Below are positions 45,509-55,150 of a stretch of DNA of 64,000 nucleotides, piece by piece; position 1 is the first letter of the stretch, and the number at the start of each line of letters is the position of its first letter. The stretch covers positions 2,481,001-2,545,000 of the forward strand of contig NZ_CP089518.1 of assembly GCF_025917685.1 (NCBI RefSeq), in the 5' to 3' direction. The notes beneath the pieces are model-generated. The model did no database searches and had not been told where the DNA came from. It saw only the letters and a program-made list of their open reading frames with translations. A program made the translations under genes and the position numbers. The DNA comes from Bacillus cereus. Lineage in GTDB: Bacteria > Bacillota > Bacilli > Bacillales > Bacillaceae_G.

Positions 45509-46081
45509 ATGAATCGCTTTAGATGCTATTGGTATCAATTGATGATAGCGCATGATACGAACTTTATTATAAAAAGAAAGATAACTCCTGCAAGTAGGTT
45601 AGTCATTACTGCTTTATTGGGTTCACTTGCCACCATTTTTCAATCTGCTGGGAACTTAATCCCTGGTATAGGGTTATTTATTAGTCCCTTCTCGACGCTA
45701 CCGATTTTTCTCGCTATTTGTTATTCTATTCGTGAGGGAGTACTCTCTTATATTCTTACTATTTTCCTCTTATTCATTATTCAGCCAAGTGAACTAATTG
45801 TCTTTCCCTTTACTACAGGATTATTAGGTATAGCGTTAGGAGCATCCTTTTTACGATTCAAGAGGAGGATTTGGATAGTATCCTTTTCAGCGATATGTCT
45901 ACTTATAGGGATTATAATCGTTCTCGATATCTTTCGTTTTCCAGTACTAGGTCCTATGGTTCATACAACTATGGATATAAAAGTTATTACGTTAATATTT
46001 ATACTGAGTTTTCTATATTGCTGGATCTTTGCAGAGCTGTGTAGAATAATTGTGAATAGAGTATATAAAGTATGGTCTTAA
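45509..46081 (+). CDS. Multi-pass membrane protein, possible ECF S-component fold
   Basis: 190 residues with five or six hydrophobic segments: LVITALLGSLATIFQSAGNL, PFSTLPIFLAICYSIREGVL, YILTIFLLFIIQPSELIVF and others. The pattern (short N-terminal helix, a segment with IPGIGLFISP, then ILFxFIIQPSE) is reminiscent of S-components of ECF transporters, but no vitamin-specific motif is seen. ATG 45509 follows TAGGAGG. No riboswitch upstream. Tentative. Confidence 0.5.
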   Translation: MNRFRCYWYQLMIAHDTNFIIKRKITPASRLVITALLGSLATIFQSAGNLIPGIGLFISPFSTLPIFLAICYSIREGVLSYILTIFLLFIIQPSELIVFPFTTGLLGIALGASFLRFKRRIWIVSFSAICLLIGIIIVLDIFRFPVLGPMVHTTMDIKVITLIFILSFLYCWIFAELCRIIVNRVYKVWS

Positions 46082-46149
46082 CAATTGTATAAAATCTTTT
46101 TGAAAGAATATACTTTCCAATATATTTTCAAAGATTGGAGATTTAAGTC

Positions 46150-46713
46150 ATGTATAATGTTGAAATTAGAAGGCCGAATTCGGATGATATTGATGAACTA
46201 AATTTGTTTTTTCGTATAGTTATTACGAATACTTATAAAAACGAAGGGTTATCACAATTATTAGATGACATAGAAAATGAAATTAACTCGAAAAAGCAAT
46301 ATTTGAAAAATGATTTTGATAGTAATGGAGAAAATCGTTACTTTTTATTAGCAATAGATATAAGTAACGATAAAATCATTGGAACAATTGAAGTCGGTCC
46401 AGCAAGTACATTGATTAATAGTTGTACAGGCGGTGTACTTAAGGATTTGTATGAAATAGGAACTGTATTTATACTTCCAGAGTATCAAAGAAAGGGTATA
46501 GGGAGTTTACTACTAAATACAATGTATCTTGCATTACTTAGCAGAGGAATAACAGAATACTGTTTAGATAGTGGATACAAAAAAGCGCAAAGTATATGGA
46601 CGAAAAAGTTTGGAAAACCTAGTTATGTACTAAAAGATTATTGGGGAGAATCAAACGATCATATGATTTGGAAAAAGAGTTTACATGATATACCTATAAT
46701 ATTTGAATTTTAA
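46150..46713 (+). CDS. GNAT family N-acetyltransferase
   Basis: 187 residues. Acetyl-CoA site: GTVFILPEYQRKGIGSLLLN (Q/R-x-x-G-x-G/A). The N-terminal region IRRPNSDDIDELNLFFRIV and the C-terminal KKAQSIWTKKFGKPSYVLKD are otherwise unusual. Acceptor unknown. GATTGGAGATTTAAGTC precedes ATG. Confidence 0.85.
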   Translation: MYNVEIRRPNSDDIDELNLFFRIVITNTYKNEGLSQLLDDIENEINSKKQYLKNDFDSNGENRYFLLAIDISNDKIIGTIEVGPASTLINSCTGGVLKDLYEIGTVFILPEYQRKGIGSLLLNTMYLALLSRGITEYCLDSGYKKAQSIWTKKFGKPSYVLKDYWGESNDHMIWKKSLHDIPIIFEF

Positions 46714-46790
46714 AATGAAATGTGCCTCTGAACATAGCTTTTCTTACGTATGTATGCTATTATTTATCTTTATAATAAAAGAGGACGTGA

Positions 46791-47171
46791 ATGAACTTGA
46801 TTAAAATTAATATCCCTGAAGCTGATGTTTCAATTACTGAACGTAAACAAGTTATTAAAGGAGACGAGCCAATAATTACTCCAATTAACGGTTTTATCGA
46901 TTTCCACTTGTTCCCTAGAGATAAAGGCGGCATTTTTATGTTTTACAATATTAATGACGAACTTCTTTTCGTAGGTAAAGCTCGTAAAATTAGACAACGT
47001 ATTAAAAAGCATTTTGAAGACAATGTTTCACCAATTAAAAATCATCGTGATGAAGTATATCGCATCGATGCATGTATCGTAGAAGATCCAACAGAAAGAG
47101 AAATTTACGAAACATATATCATTAATGAATATAAAGCAAAATATAACGTTGAAAAAGTATTCTATAAATAA
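46791..47171 (+). CDS. GIY-YIG nuclease family protein
   Basis: 126 residues. The nuclease core reads GGIFMFYNINDELLFVGKAR (GIY replaced by GIF, YIG by FVG), followed by KIRQRIKKHFED (catalytic Arg) and the Glu in DPTEREIYETYIINEYK. Metal-binding Glu and Arg seem kept, so it may cut DNA or RNA. Small stand-alone members of this group occur throughout B. cereus genomes and are sometimes competence- or repair-linked. Terminator follows. Confidence 0.82.
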   Translation: MNLIKINIPEADVSITERKQVIKGDEPIITPINGFIDFHLFPRDKGGIFMFYNINDELLFVGKARKIRQRIKKHFEDNVSPIKNHRDEVYRIDACIVEDPTEREIYETYIINEYKAKYNVEKVFYK

Positions 47172-47183
47172 GCAACATAAACG

Positions 47184-47222
47184 AAAAAACAATCCTAGCA
47201 TATAAACTGGGATTGTTTTTTT
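47184..47222. terminator. Terminator between GIY-YIG and small membrane gene
   Basis: Stem AAAACAATCC / GGGATTGTTTT with A and T runs. Confidence 0.8.
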
Positions 47223-47226
47223 AGCT

Positions 47227-47433
47227 TCATTCTTCATATCTTTCTCCTTTTTTAAAATGATTAGCAGCAATTAAACAGAACAGCCCTATAAATAAAATTA
47301 TAATTCCAAGTGTTTTATGTTTTCCTTCAAAAAATGGAATGTCTGAAATAACATTTGTCATACATAACCCTAAAAATACAAGGATAGGTCCCACCCAAAG
47401 TAATACATTTCCGAATTTTGTATGCTTCCACAT
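47227..47433 (-). CDS. Small two-segment membrane protein
   Basis: 68 residues from ATG 47433 (AAAGGAGGAGGGGTTATA): MWKHTKFGNVLLWVGPILVF and a second hydrophobic segment TLGIIILFIGLFCLIAANHF, ending in a charged KKGERYEE. Resembles DUF3188/DUF3955-like short Bacillus membrane proteins; exact family not certain. Confidence 0.6.
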   Translation of the reverse strand: MWKHTKFGNVLLWVGPILVFLGLCMTNVISDIPFFEGKHKTLGIIILFIGLFCLIAANHFKKGERYEE

Positions 47434-47561
47434 TATAACCCCTCCTCCTTTTACATATATATCCATAAATTAAAAGTAAATTCATAGAGAAATATACTTT
47501 CTTTCATAACAAAAATTTAACCTTCATATATTGGTACAAGCAAACGAGAAAGGAGATCATC

Positions 47562-48341
47562 ATGAATTGGTTAGAAGCTTTTATATTAGGCATAATTCAA
47601 GGCTTAACAGAGTTTTTACCGATTAGTAGTACAGGGCATCTTTATTTAGGGCGACATCTTTTTCAATTAGATGAAGCAGGTTTATTTTTAGATACGATGC
47701 TGCATATTGGAACGTTACTTGCGGTGTTTATTTATTACAAAAAAGAATTTATATATTTAATTAAAAATCCGTTCTCAAAGCTTATGTTTTTACTTATTGT
47801 TGGAACGATACCAGCTGTAGTGATTGGCTTACTATTTAAAGATTTCTTTGAAGATATTTCAAAAACAGGTATCACCATAGGTTGGGAGTTTTTAGTGACA
47901 GGTTTATTTCTGTTTATGGCCGATAAACAAAAAAATGGACGTAAAAAAATGGACGACATTACATATAAAGATGCATTTATCATTGGTTCATTTCAAGCGG
48001 CTGCTATTTTCCCAGCAATTTCTCGCTCTGGTATGACAATTGTCGCTGCATTATGGAGAAAGCTAGACCGTGAAACAGCTGCGTACTTTTCGTTTTTATT
48101 ATCAACACCAGCGATTGCCGGCGCTATCATCTTGCAATTTGTTGATGTTTTTCAAGGGAAAGCAGAATCTATTTCTAGTACATCATTAATTGTCGGAACG
48201 TTATCAGCAGCGTTCTTTGGTTACATAGCAGTTTCATGGATGATTCAATATTTAAAACGGCATTCATTAAAAGTATTTGCGTATTACGTATGGGGATTAG
48301 GTATTTTAATTTTAACGTTGCAATTTACTAACGTGTTTTAA
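47562..48341 (+). CDS. uppP: Undecaprenyl-diphosphate phosphatase (BacA/UppP)
   Basis: 259 residues with about eight hydrophobic segments. The two active-site motifs are intact: QGLTEFLPISSTGHLYLG (residues ~14-31, with Glu and Ser) and FPAISRSGMTIVAALW (with the Arg). It recycles undecaprenyl pyrophosphate on the outer face of the membrane for wall synthesis and gives bacitracin tolerance. B. cereus-group strains carry several copies. AGAAAGGAGATCATC precedes ATG. Confidence 0.93.
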   Translation: MNWLEAFILGIIQGLTEFLPISSTGHLYLGRHLFQLDEAGLFLDTMLHIGTLLAVFIYYKKEFIYLIKNPFSKLMFLLIVGTIPAVVIGLLFKDFFEDISKTGITIGWEFLVTGLFLFMADKQKNGRKKMDDITYKDAFIIGSFQAAAIFPAISRSGMTIVAALWRKLDRETAAYFSFLLSTPAIAGAIILQFVDVFQGKAESISSTSLIVGTLSAAFFGYIAVSWMIQYLKRHSLKVFAYYVWGLGILILTLQFTNVF

Positions 48342-48360
48342 TATAGAAGCTATTAGTTTA

Positions 48361-48396
48361 GATCCTGTTTCATTTAAACACGACAGGATCTCTTTT
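48361..48396 (+). terminator. Terminator after uppP
   Basis: Stem GATCCTGT / ACAGGATC with a 14-base loop followed by TCTTTTC. Confidence 0.7.
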
Positions 48397-48412
48397 CATT
48401 AAGGGGGAAAAT

Positions 48413-49735
48413 ATGTTTAATAAGGCTATTGTTATTGGTGGAAGTATGGCAGGAAAACTTGCAGCAAAAGCTTTGTCAACTTCTTTTAAAGAAGTAATCA
48501 TTTTAGAAGTGGGTGAAAGATGGGATGGAAAAGCTTCGAGAAAAAGAGTTCCGCAAAGCAATCACCCTCATGTGTTATTAAAAGGCGGAGAAAGAGCAAT
48601 TGAGGAATTATTCCCTAATATTACGAATGAATTAATAGAAGCAGGCAGCATCGTAAATAACTTTACTCGTGATTTGAAATGGCATCAATTTGGTTTATGG
48701 AAACAGCCATTCATAGGAGAAGTGCATATGATTCAACAAAGTCGGCTGTTGCTAGAATGGCATATTCAAAAACGTATTGATCAAATTTCAAATGTTACCA
48801 CTAAATTTGAAACATTGGTTGAAGGATTATTAGTAGATGGAAAGCTTAACAAAGTGTATGGAGCAAAAACCAAATGTTTAGAGACAGGTGTACACGCAGA
48901 AGTTCATGCAGATATTGTTGTTGATGCGAGTGGGTTTGGTTCAAAAAGTATAGAGTGGTTACAAGAATATAATATTGAAGTGCAAGAAGAAAAAGTGCGT
49001 ATTGATTTATTTTACGCAACTAGAGTGTTTAAACTTAAAGAAAATGAGAAGTTAGACTGTTGTAATATGCTAATGTCTCCAAGTTTCCCTGAAAACCCTT
49101 ATGGAGTTCTTATTCAAACGATTGAAGATAATCGTTATTTTGTTACTTTTAGTGGATATGCAAATGAGAAAGCACCACAAACAGATGATGAGTTTTATGA
49201 TTTCGCTGAAAATCTATCAATCCGTAATGTAACAGATTTTCTAAACAAAGCTGAGGGAATAACTGATATAAAGACGTACAAAATCCCTTATCAAGTACGT
49301 CGGCGATTTGATTTAGTTAATAATGTACCGGAAGGGTTGTTAGTAGTTGGAGATGCACAATGTCGTTTTGATCCTGTTTTCGGTCAAGGTGTTTCAGTTG
49401 CAGCTATGGAAGCTTATCAGTTGCAATTACTTCTGCAAGGTAGGACAAAACTTGATAAAACATTCACGCAACAATTTTATAAAAAGGCCGCTAACATAAT
49501 AGAAACCCCTTGGGATATGACAACAACGGAAATATCACGTCACCCGCAGCTAAAGAGAGAATTAACTACGAAACAAAAATTTCAACTATGGTATACGAAA
49601 CAAATATATCGACTATCTGCAAGTGATTCTGATGTTTATATTCGGTTAGTACGAGTGATGAATTTAATTCGTAGTCCATTTCATCTTTTTCATCCGAAAG
49701 TGCTACTAGCTGTATTACTTAATCGAAAGAAATAG
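48413..49735 (+). CDS. FAD-dependent monooxygenase/epoxidase-like protein
   Basis: 440 residues. Dinucleotide site KAIVIGGSMAGKLAAKALS (GxSxAG type, as in geranylgeranyl-reductase and UbiH relatives), the R-containing QSNHPHVLLKGGERAIEEL, DIVVDASGFGSKSIEWL (DxSG), and LLVVGDAQCRFDPVFGQGVS (GDAxxxxxPxxGxG). All three flavin contacts are present. Substrate unknown; possibly a quinone, terpenoid or aromatic compound. AAGGGGG upstream. Confidence 0.82.
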   Translation: MFNKAIVIGGSMAGKLAAKALSTSFKEVIILEVGERWDGKASRKRVPQSNHPHVLLKGGERAIEELFPNITNELIEAGSIVNNFTRDLKWHQFGLWKQPFIGEVHMIQQSRLLLEWHIQKRIDQISNVTTKFETLVEGLLVDGKLNKVYGAKTKCLETGVHAEVHADIVVDASGFGSKSIEWLQEYNIEVQEEKVRIDLFYATRVFKLKENEKLDCCNMLMSPSFPENPYGVLIQTIEDNRYFVTFSGYANEKAPQTDDEFYDFAENLSIRNVTDFLNKAEGITDIKTYKIPYQVRRRFDLVNNVPEGLLVVGDAQCRFDPVFGQGVSVAAMEAYQLQLLLQGRTKLDKTFTQQFYKKAANIIETPWDMTTTEISRHPQLKRELTTKQKFQLWYTKQIYRLSASDSDVYIRLVRVMNLIRSPFHLFHPKVLLAVLLNRKK

Positions 49736-49798
49736 CAGGAATATAATTGATTAAAAAAGAATGTATAACAGTTAGTAAATCAAGAAGGAGAATACGGG

Positions 49799-50323
49799 AT
49801 GGAAATATACATAGAGCAACTAAAGAAACAAGATGCTGAGGATTTATTTACGTTTGAACTTACGAATAAATCTTTTTTTGAAACAATGGTACCAACTCGT
49901 GGGTCGCAATATTTCAATTTTGAATATTTCCAAAAGCTACTAGACGATTTATTAATAGAACAAGCGGATGGAGATTCTTATTTTTATTTAATTCGTAATG
50001 AAGAAAATGAAATTGTAGGACGAATAAATTTAGTAGATATAGATACGGAAAATCGAAGCAGTTCGTTAGGTTATCGAGTCGGAGAAAAGTTTACTAAAAA
50101 AGGAGTTGCAACAGCAGCTGTAAAATTAGTTTTAGACGTGGCGAAAAATAATGAAATTAATGAGGTTCTTGCTAAAACAACTACTAATAATCTCGCATCA
50201 CAAATTGTACTAGAAAAAAGCGGATTTTCTTATCAAAACAAAGCAGATACAAATTCTGTAGAATTAAACGGGGAACATGTGAAATTTGTACATTATATAT
50301 GGAGAAATACTTCGCGCTTATAA
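49799..50323 (+). CDS. GNAT acetyltransferase, RimJ/RimL-like
   Basis: 174 residues. Core: [20 protein letters not shown] (G-x-x-x-x-K-G-x-A/G), with [20 protein letters not shown] at the end as in ribosomal-protein alanine acetyltransferases. AAGGAG upstream of ATG. Followed by the DinB-type gene 16 bp later, then another GNAT, so the three may form a small operon. Confidence 0.87.
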   Translation: MEIYIEQLKKQDAEDLFTFELTNKSFFETMVPTRGSQYFNFEYFQKLLDDLLIEQADGDSYFYLIRNEENEIVGRINLVDIDTENRSSSLGYRVGEKFTKKGVATAAVKLVLDVAKNNEINEVLAKTTTNNLASQIVLEKSGFSYQNKADTNSVELNGEHVKFVHYIWRNTSRL

Positions 50324-50339
50324 TAAGGGGGACTTATAC

Positions 50340-50861
50340 ATGAATGATTTACGTTATCCAATTGGCCAATTTACATACAAACGTCCTATAACTGAAGATA
50401 TGATTGATACATGGATTCAAGAAATTGAAGATTTACCTAATGAACTAACAAAGGCAATTAAAGATTTAGATCAGAAGCAGTTAGACACACCATATCGAGT
50501 TGGTGGATGGACAGTTCGTCAAGTAGTCCATCACGTTGTTGATAGCCATATGAACAGCTACATACGCTTTAAATTAGCACTAACAGAAAAGAATCCAACG
50601 ATTAAACCATATAAAGAAGAGAAGTGGGCAGAACTACCTGATTCTAAATTACCAGTAGATGTTTCACTAGTAATGTTAGATTCATTACATAAAAGATGGG
50701 TTAACCTTTTATATTCGCTAGAACTTGAAGATTTAGAAAAGACCTTTAATCATCCTGAAACCGGTGAAACAAAACTTGCTGCTGCAATTGGACTATATGC
50801 ATGGCACGGACGTCATCATACAGCTCATATAACTTCATTAAGAAAGCGACTAAATTGGTAA
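50340..50861 (+). CDS. bstA: YfiT/BstA-type DinB protein (bacillithiol S-transferase-like)
   Basis: 173 residues from ATG 50340 (AAGGGGGACTTATAC). The opening [19 protein letters not shown] is distinctive for YfiT. Metal ligands: [20 protein letters not shown] and [18 protein letters not shown], giving the three His of a DinB nickel/zinc site. BstA moves bacillithiol onto electrophiles; the symbol rests on the near full-length pattern. The longer frame (to 50286) overlaps the GNAT gene and lacks a site. Confidence 0.82.
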   Translation: MNDLRYPIGQFTYKRPITEDMIDTWIQEIEDLPNELTKAIKDLDQKQLDTPYRVGGWTVRQVVHHVVDSHMNSYIRFKLALTEKNPTIKPYKEEKWAELPDSKLPVDVSLVMLDSLHKRWVNLLYSLELEDLEKTFNHPETGETKLAAAIGLYAWHGRHHTAHITSLRKRLNW

Positions 50862-50862
50862 C

Positions 50863-51336
50863 ATGGAGATTACATTAGAGAAGGCAACAGAAATTGATGC
50901 AGCAGCTTTATTTCAAATGCAAACAGACTCATTTAGCCCTTTATTAAATAAATATAAAGACTATGAAACAAATCCAGCAAATGAATCTATTGAAAAGATT
51001 ATTTCAAGGATAAATAATCCCAGCAGTAACTTTTATAAGATGATAATAGATTCGAATCTTGTTGGAGCGATATGTATATCCCAAAAAGAAATACCTTATA
51101 AATTTTGGATCAGTCCAATGTTCATTCATCCAATCTATCAAGGAAAAGGAATCGCTCAGAAGGTACTTATTTCAATTGAAGAGATGTTTCCAGAAGCGCG
51201 CAGTTTTGAACTTGCTACTATTTTAGAAGAAGAGAGAAATTGTTTTCTATACGAAAAGATGGGGTATAAAAGAACAGAAGTTATAAAGAAAATAAATGAT
51301 AAAACTACACTTATTTATTACAAAAAAGAAAGGTAA
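50863..51336 (+). CDS. GNAT family N-acetyltransferase
   Basis: 157 residues. Acetyl-CoA site: FIHPIYQGKGIAQKVLISIE. N-terminal LEKATEIDAAALFQMQTDSF and C-terminal RNCFLYEKMGYKRTEVIK are canonical. ATG starts two bases after the bstA stop, so it is translationally coupled. Acceptor unknown. Confidence 0.87.
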   Translation: MEITLEKATEIDAAALFQMQTDSFSPLLNKYKDYETNPANESIEKIISRINNPSSNFYKMIIDSNLVGAICISQKEIPYKFWISPMFIHPIYQGKGIAQKVLISIEEMFPEARSFELATILEEERNCFLYEKMGYKRTEVIKKINDKTTLIYYKKER

Positions 51337-51365
51337 AGCATTTGAAATACGCTTTACCTCTTTAT
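51331..51365 (+). terminator. Terminator after GNAT-bstA-GNAT operon
   Basis: Stem AGGTAAAGC / GCTTTACCT overlapping the stop codon, followed by CTTTAT. Confidence 0.65.
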
Positions 51366-51455
51366 GTTATTTAAGATTAAATATACGAAAATAATGCATA
51401 TTCTTCCAAAATACTCGGGTTAGTAATTTCGGAAATGAATAAACATACAAAAATG

Positions 51456-51833
51456 TTATTTTGTCGTATATGTTACTAACGCTTTTTGAATGCTTAAAAT
51501 ACTATCGTCACCTTTAAATTCTTTCGTAATTGGTGTACTCAAACTCGATACCCATATTTTAAGTTCTGCATCTAAATCAAAATGACCAGCTGTTTCAACA
51601 CTAAATTGTGTAATGCTTTTATAAGGAATAGAATGATATTCTGTTTTCTTACCAGTTACTCCTTGTTTATCTACTAAAATAAGACGGCGATTTGTAAATA
51701 CGATTAAATCACGAATCAATTTATAAGCATGCTCAACTTTCTCATCGTCTAACATAATCTTCTCTAAATCACGTTCTACACTTTCTGTACTCGTATTTGA
51801 TGCATTTCCTAAAATACCGCTAAATAAACCCAT
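51456..51833 (-). CDS. Bacterial PH-domain protein
   Basis: 125 residues from ATG 51833 (GAGGAGGAATTTCAT). VEHAYKLIRDLIVFTNRRLI, LVDKQGVTGKKTEYHSIPYK, SITQFSVETAGHFDLDAELK is the bPH (YvbH/DUF1696) fold. Function unknown in most Bacillus. Stand-alone. Confidence 0.87.
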   Translation of the reverse strand: MGLFSGILGNASNTSTESVERDLEKIMLDDEKVEHAYKLIRDLIVFTNRRLILVDKQGVTGKKTEYHSIPYKSITQFSVETAGHFDLDAELKIWVSSLSTPITKEFKGDDSILSIQKALVTYTTK

Positions 51834-52012
51834 ATGAAATTCCTCCTCCATTATTTATGGATTGTGTTACTTATATTGTACCATGCTATTTACTAAGACA
51901 TTATGACATTGCTTTAGTAGTTTTTGGTTATTGTTGCAATTAATTTATATAACCTCATCTTAAAATCTTGTGCTAACATGTAAGTAAGAAAAAAGAAGCA
52001 GAGGGATATAGC

Positions 52013-52864
52013 ATGAAAAATATCGGTTTAGTATTAGAGGGCGGAGGAATGAAAGGTTTGTATACTGCAGGAGTACTCGAATATTTTATGGAAAAGAACT
52101 TATTCTTTCCATATGTAGTCGGTGTATCCGCTGGAGCCTGTATGGGGGCAACCTATTTGTCACGTCAAAAAGGGCGAAATAAGAAAGTAAATACAGAGCT
52201 AGTGTCAGATCACAGATATATATCTTATCGAAATTTAATTCGAAAACGTGAACTGTTTGGAATGGACTTTTTATTTGATGAAGTACCTAATAAAATTGTC
52301 CCATTCGATTTTCAAACTTTCTTAAACTCTAATGAACAATTTGTTATAGGGACGACTGATTGCGAATCAGGACAAGCTATTTATTATAATAAAACAGAAC
52401 ACGGAAATGATATTTTAAAAATCATTCGTGCATCTAGCTCAGTGCCGTTTATAGCACCTGCTGTAGAATATGATAATCGAAAATTGTTAGATGGAGGGAT
52501 TATAGATCCTATACCAGTTTTAAAAGCTCAAACTGATGGTTATCAAAAGAACGTTGTTATTATGACAAAACCAGAAGGATATGAGAAACAGCGTAATAAA
52601 TTTTCTGGACTAGCTAAAATTTTATATAGAAAATATCCGAATATCGCAGAATCTTTAGTAGAACATTATCGTTTTTATAACGAGACGATATCTTATATGG
52701 GGCAAATAGGACAAAAAGATAATTTTTATGTCATTCAGCCTAGCGTGCAGCTTCCTATAAGCGGAATAGAAAGAAATAAGGAAAAGCTCGTTAATTTATA
52801 TAATCTTGGTTATACAGATGCTCAATATCATTATGAAAACTTATTAAATTGGATAGAGAAATAA
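52013..52864 (+). CDS. Patatin-like phospholipase
   Basis: 283 residues. Oxyanion hole LVLEGGGMKGLYTAGVLEYF, nucleophile VVGVSAGACMGATYL (GxSxG), and the catalytic Asp in RKLLDGGIIDPIP (DGG). The complete Ser-Asp dyad is present; the group (RssA/YjjU-like) is a cytoplasmic lipid acyl hydrolase. No signal peptide. AGAGGGATATAGC precedes ATG. The next gene starts 12 bp later. Confidence 0.88.
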   Translation: MKNIGLVLEGGGMKGLYTAGVLEYFMEKNLFFPYVVGVSAGACMGATYLSRQKGRNKKVNTELVSDHRYISYRNLIRKRELFGMDFLFDEVPNKIVPFDFQTFLNSNEQFVIGTTDCESGQAIYYNKTEHGNDILKIIRASSSVPFIAPAVEYDNRKLLDGGIIDPIPVLKAQTDGYQKNVVIMTKPEGYEKQRNKFSGLAKILYRKYPNIAESLVEHYRFYNETISYMGQIGQKDNFYVIQPSVQLPISGIERNKEKLVNLYNLGYTDAQYHYENLLNWIEK

Positions 52865-52876
52865 AGGAGGAGAAAG

Positions 52877-53248
52877 TTGAAGTTAGGAAAACAAATTATT
52901 TTTAAGGAATTGCAGAAAATGCATAGTCCGCTGCATAAACGGTTTCCTTATCGTGCTACAGCAAAATTGCAGCGAGACTTAAAAAGTAAACTTACCGAAG
53001 ATGACTGTTTAAACGCTGATTTTAATCATTATTGGATGCATACAGCAGGCACTTTAAGTTCTGTACTAAATGGAAACGAACAGAACATTACGTTTCAGCA
53101 AATAAAATGGTTACGGTTATCGTTTTTTGAATGGTTTCCGCAATATCGTTTTCTAGAAACAGAAATTGTGAAGTACCCCATTTTGTATAGAGATTTCATG
53201 AGTTATGAGAAGACCCGGAAACTAATACTATATTATCTTACTGAATAA
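52877..53248 (+). CDS. YxiJ-like protein
   Basis: 123 residues from a TTG start with AAGGAGGAG upstream. DCLNADFNHYWMHTAGTLSS, VLNGNEQNITFQQIKWLRLS, FFEWFPQYRFLE recalls the YxiJ family of B. subtilis (a small protein in the wapA-yxi region, possibly an immunity-type protein). Here it is just after a patatin-like gene and not near a toxin. Family from recall. Confidence 0.55.
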   Translation: MKLGKQIIFKELQKMHSPLHKRFPYRATAKLQRDLKSKLTEDDCLNADFNHYWMHTAGTLSSVLNGNEQNITFQQIKWLRLSFFEWFPQYRFLETEIVKYPILYRDFMSYEKTRKLILYYLTE

Positions 53249-53253
53249 AAATA

Positions 53254-53287
53254 AAAACGTACAAGTTATGCTGCTTGTGCGTTTTTT
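53254..53287 (+). terminator. Terminator after YxiJ-like gene
   Basis: Stem AAAACGTACAAG / CTTGTGCGTTTT followed by Ts. Confidence 0.8.
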
Positions 53288-53484
53288 GTTCATAAAACAG
53301 ACAATATTTATACCTTGTTTATATAGGGATTTTAATGTGCAGAAAGAAGTACTTATAGAATGAAATAAGGGAGAAGAGGCGTTTAGCGATTGTTTTCCTT
53401 TAATGCATTGTCCAACTCGAATATCGTTAGTTATTTATGTTAAAATATTTCGAGTGAAATTAAGACAGGAGGGACAACATTAAC

Positions 53485-53850
53485 ATGGAAAACGTATCAA
53501 ATATAGATAAATTGGAATCAATAAAATCTTTACAATCAACAATTCGTAAACTTGAAAATGCACTATCACAGATGACTCAAAAAGGTGCAAATACTACATT
53601 AGTGAAAAAACGATTTAAAGCTGTTAGCGTAGGATTAGCAGTACTAGAAAACGTTTGGAATCAAGAAAATCACCAGTATAGTCAAGAAGAGTTAGCAGAA
53701 TCTGGTAATGTCCTTGCTGGTTTGCTTCCATCAATTGAGAGAGCCTATGATAAGTCTACAGCTGGTAGTCCGCAAAGAACACTTTTAACAAGAAGAATAA
53801 AAGCGTTGGAACTTTCTATTCAAGCAATTGATAAACTTTCTAATAAATAA
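53485..53850 (+). CDS. Hypothetical helical protein
   Basis: 121 residues, all-helical and soluble: SLQSTIRKLENALSQMTQKG, RFKAVSVGLAVLENVWNQEN, LTRRIKALELSIQAIDKLSN. Two similar helical hairpins (TLVKKRFKAVSVGLAVLENV and TLLTRRIKALELSIQAIDKL) look like an internal repeat. AGGAGGGACAACATTAAC precedes ATG. Seen as a conserved protein of B. cereus strains; no function. Confidence 0.6.
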   Translation: MENVSNIDKLESIKSLQSTIRKLENALSQMTQKGANTTLVKKRFKAVSVGLAVLENVWNQENHQYSQEELAESGNVLAGLLPSIERAYDKSTAGSPQRTLLTRRIKALELSIQAIDKLSNK

Positions 53851-53932
53851 CTTATCTAAATACATAACATCCGAATCCTAATTTTATAAAAGCAGTTTAG
53901 TGAAAAGAAAGAAATACAAAGGAGGAAGAGGG

Positions 53933-55129
53933 ATGACTTTAATAATTAGTCCTAAGTTAGAGGAGCTTATTAATCAATTGAAAAATGGAAACGAGAAAGC
54001 TTTGTATACTTTTTTGCACGAGATAAAGTTAAATAATACGCCGCTAATAGAACAATGTCCTGTAGAAAATCAGTATAAGCTTATAACGTATATATGGTTA
54101 GGGGATCAAAAAACTGAAAACGTTTATGTATTCGGCAGTTTCCCTGGTTGGGATCTGCCTTTAAATCAATTAAAACGGTTATTACAAACAGATATTTGGT
54201 ATCAAACGTTTAGGACGGATAAGAGCTTTATTTCAACTTACTATTTTTCAGTAAACGATTTTTTTGAAAATGATTGGATAAAGCGTAGTGAACAGTACCA
54301 ACTAGACCAATTTAATGGAAATACATTTGGAGAAGGTGCCAATAAAGCGTCTGTGTTAAACATAGGTATGGAAGTGCAGTATAGCAGTCGTTTCCCTTCA
54401 AATCATTATCCCTCTGGAAAAATTGAAACATATTCTTTTCATAGTTCGATTTTAAATAACACACGTAAAATTCATATTTATACGCCTCATGATTATTCTC
54501 ACACTTCACAGCTTCAAGAACGTCTCATTGTATTTGATGGAAATTCATTTATTAATAACCTTTCAATCGCAAAAACACTCAATTATTTAATTTACGAAAA
54601 AGAAATCCCATCTTGTATTGCTGTTGCTATAGAACCAGTTGATCGGCTAGAAGAACTAACCTATAACGATAAAATGAATGCATTTTTAACAGAGGAATTA
54701 CTTCCGTGGATTAAAGCTACGTATCCTGTGCATCACGAAGCCAAACATACAACTATTGCTGGATTCAGTCTTGGTGGTTTAGCAGCTTTTTATGCAGCAC
54801 TTCAAAATCCACATATTTTCGGGAATGTGTTGTCAATGTCTGGATCCGTACATTGGAAAAAGGATGCTTATGAAAATAAAATTCCTTGGATTGAAAATCA
54901 AATTTTATCTATAAATTCCAATGCAATTCAACCTCATTTTTATATGACAGTAGGAGAACTCGAAAATGAATCTCTTTTAACGGCTAATACACGCTTGTAT
55001 AAAGCTTTAAAAGAAAAGGGATACCAAATTACTTACGAAGAGTTTCAAGGCGGTCATGACGGTGTTTGGTGGCGAGAAAAGTTATTTGCTGGATTGAGAG
55101 CATTAAAACTTACAAAAACAACACTATAA
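53933..55129 (+). CDS. Esterase (enterochelin-esterase/Fes-like)
   Basis: 398 residues from ATG 53933 (AAAGGAGGAAGAGGG). An N-terminal ~150-residue domain (ENVYVFGSFPGWDLPLNQLK, an early-set carbohydrate-module type fold) precedes an esterase-D domain with TTIAGFSLGGLAAFYAAL (GxSxG around residue 283), a late Asp/Glu region VGELENESLLTANTRLYKAL and His in QGGHDGVWWREKLF. This two-domain plan is that of Fes, which opens enterobactin-type trilactones; the Bacillus equivalent substrate would be bacillibactin. No siderophore genes nearby, so the role is inferred. Confidence 0.8.
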   Translation: MTLIISPKLEELINQLKNGNEKALYTFLHEIKLNNTPLIEQCPVENQYKLITYIWLGDQKTENVYVFGSFPGWDLPLNQLKRLLQTDIWYQTFRTDKSFISTYYFSVNDFFENDWIKRSEQYQLDQFNGNTFGEGANKASVLNIGMEVQYSSRFPSNHYPSGKIETYSFHSSILNNTRKIHIYTPHDYSHTSQLQERLIVFDGNSFINNLSIAKTLNYLIYEKEIPSCIAVAIEPVDRLEELTYNDKMNAFLTEELLPWIKATYPVHHEAKHTTIAGFSLGGLAAFYAALQNPHIFGNVLSMSGSVHWKKDAYENKIPWIENQILSINSNAIQPHFYMTVGELENESLLTANTRLYKALKEKGYQITYEEFQGGHDGVWWREKLFAGLRALKLTKTTL

Positions 55130-55150
55130 AATAAAAAGGAGAGAGATTCT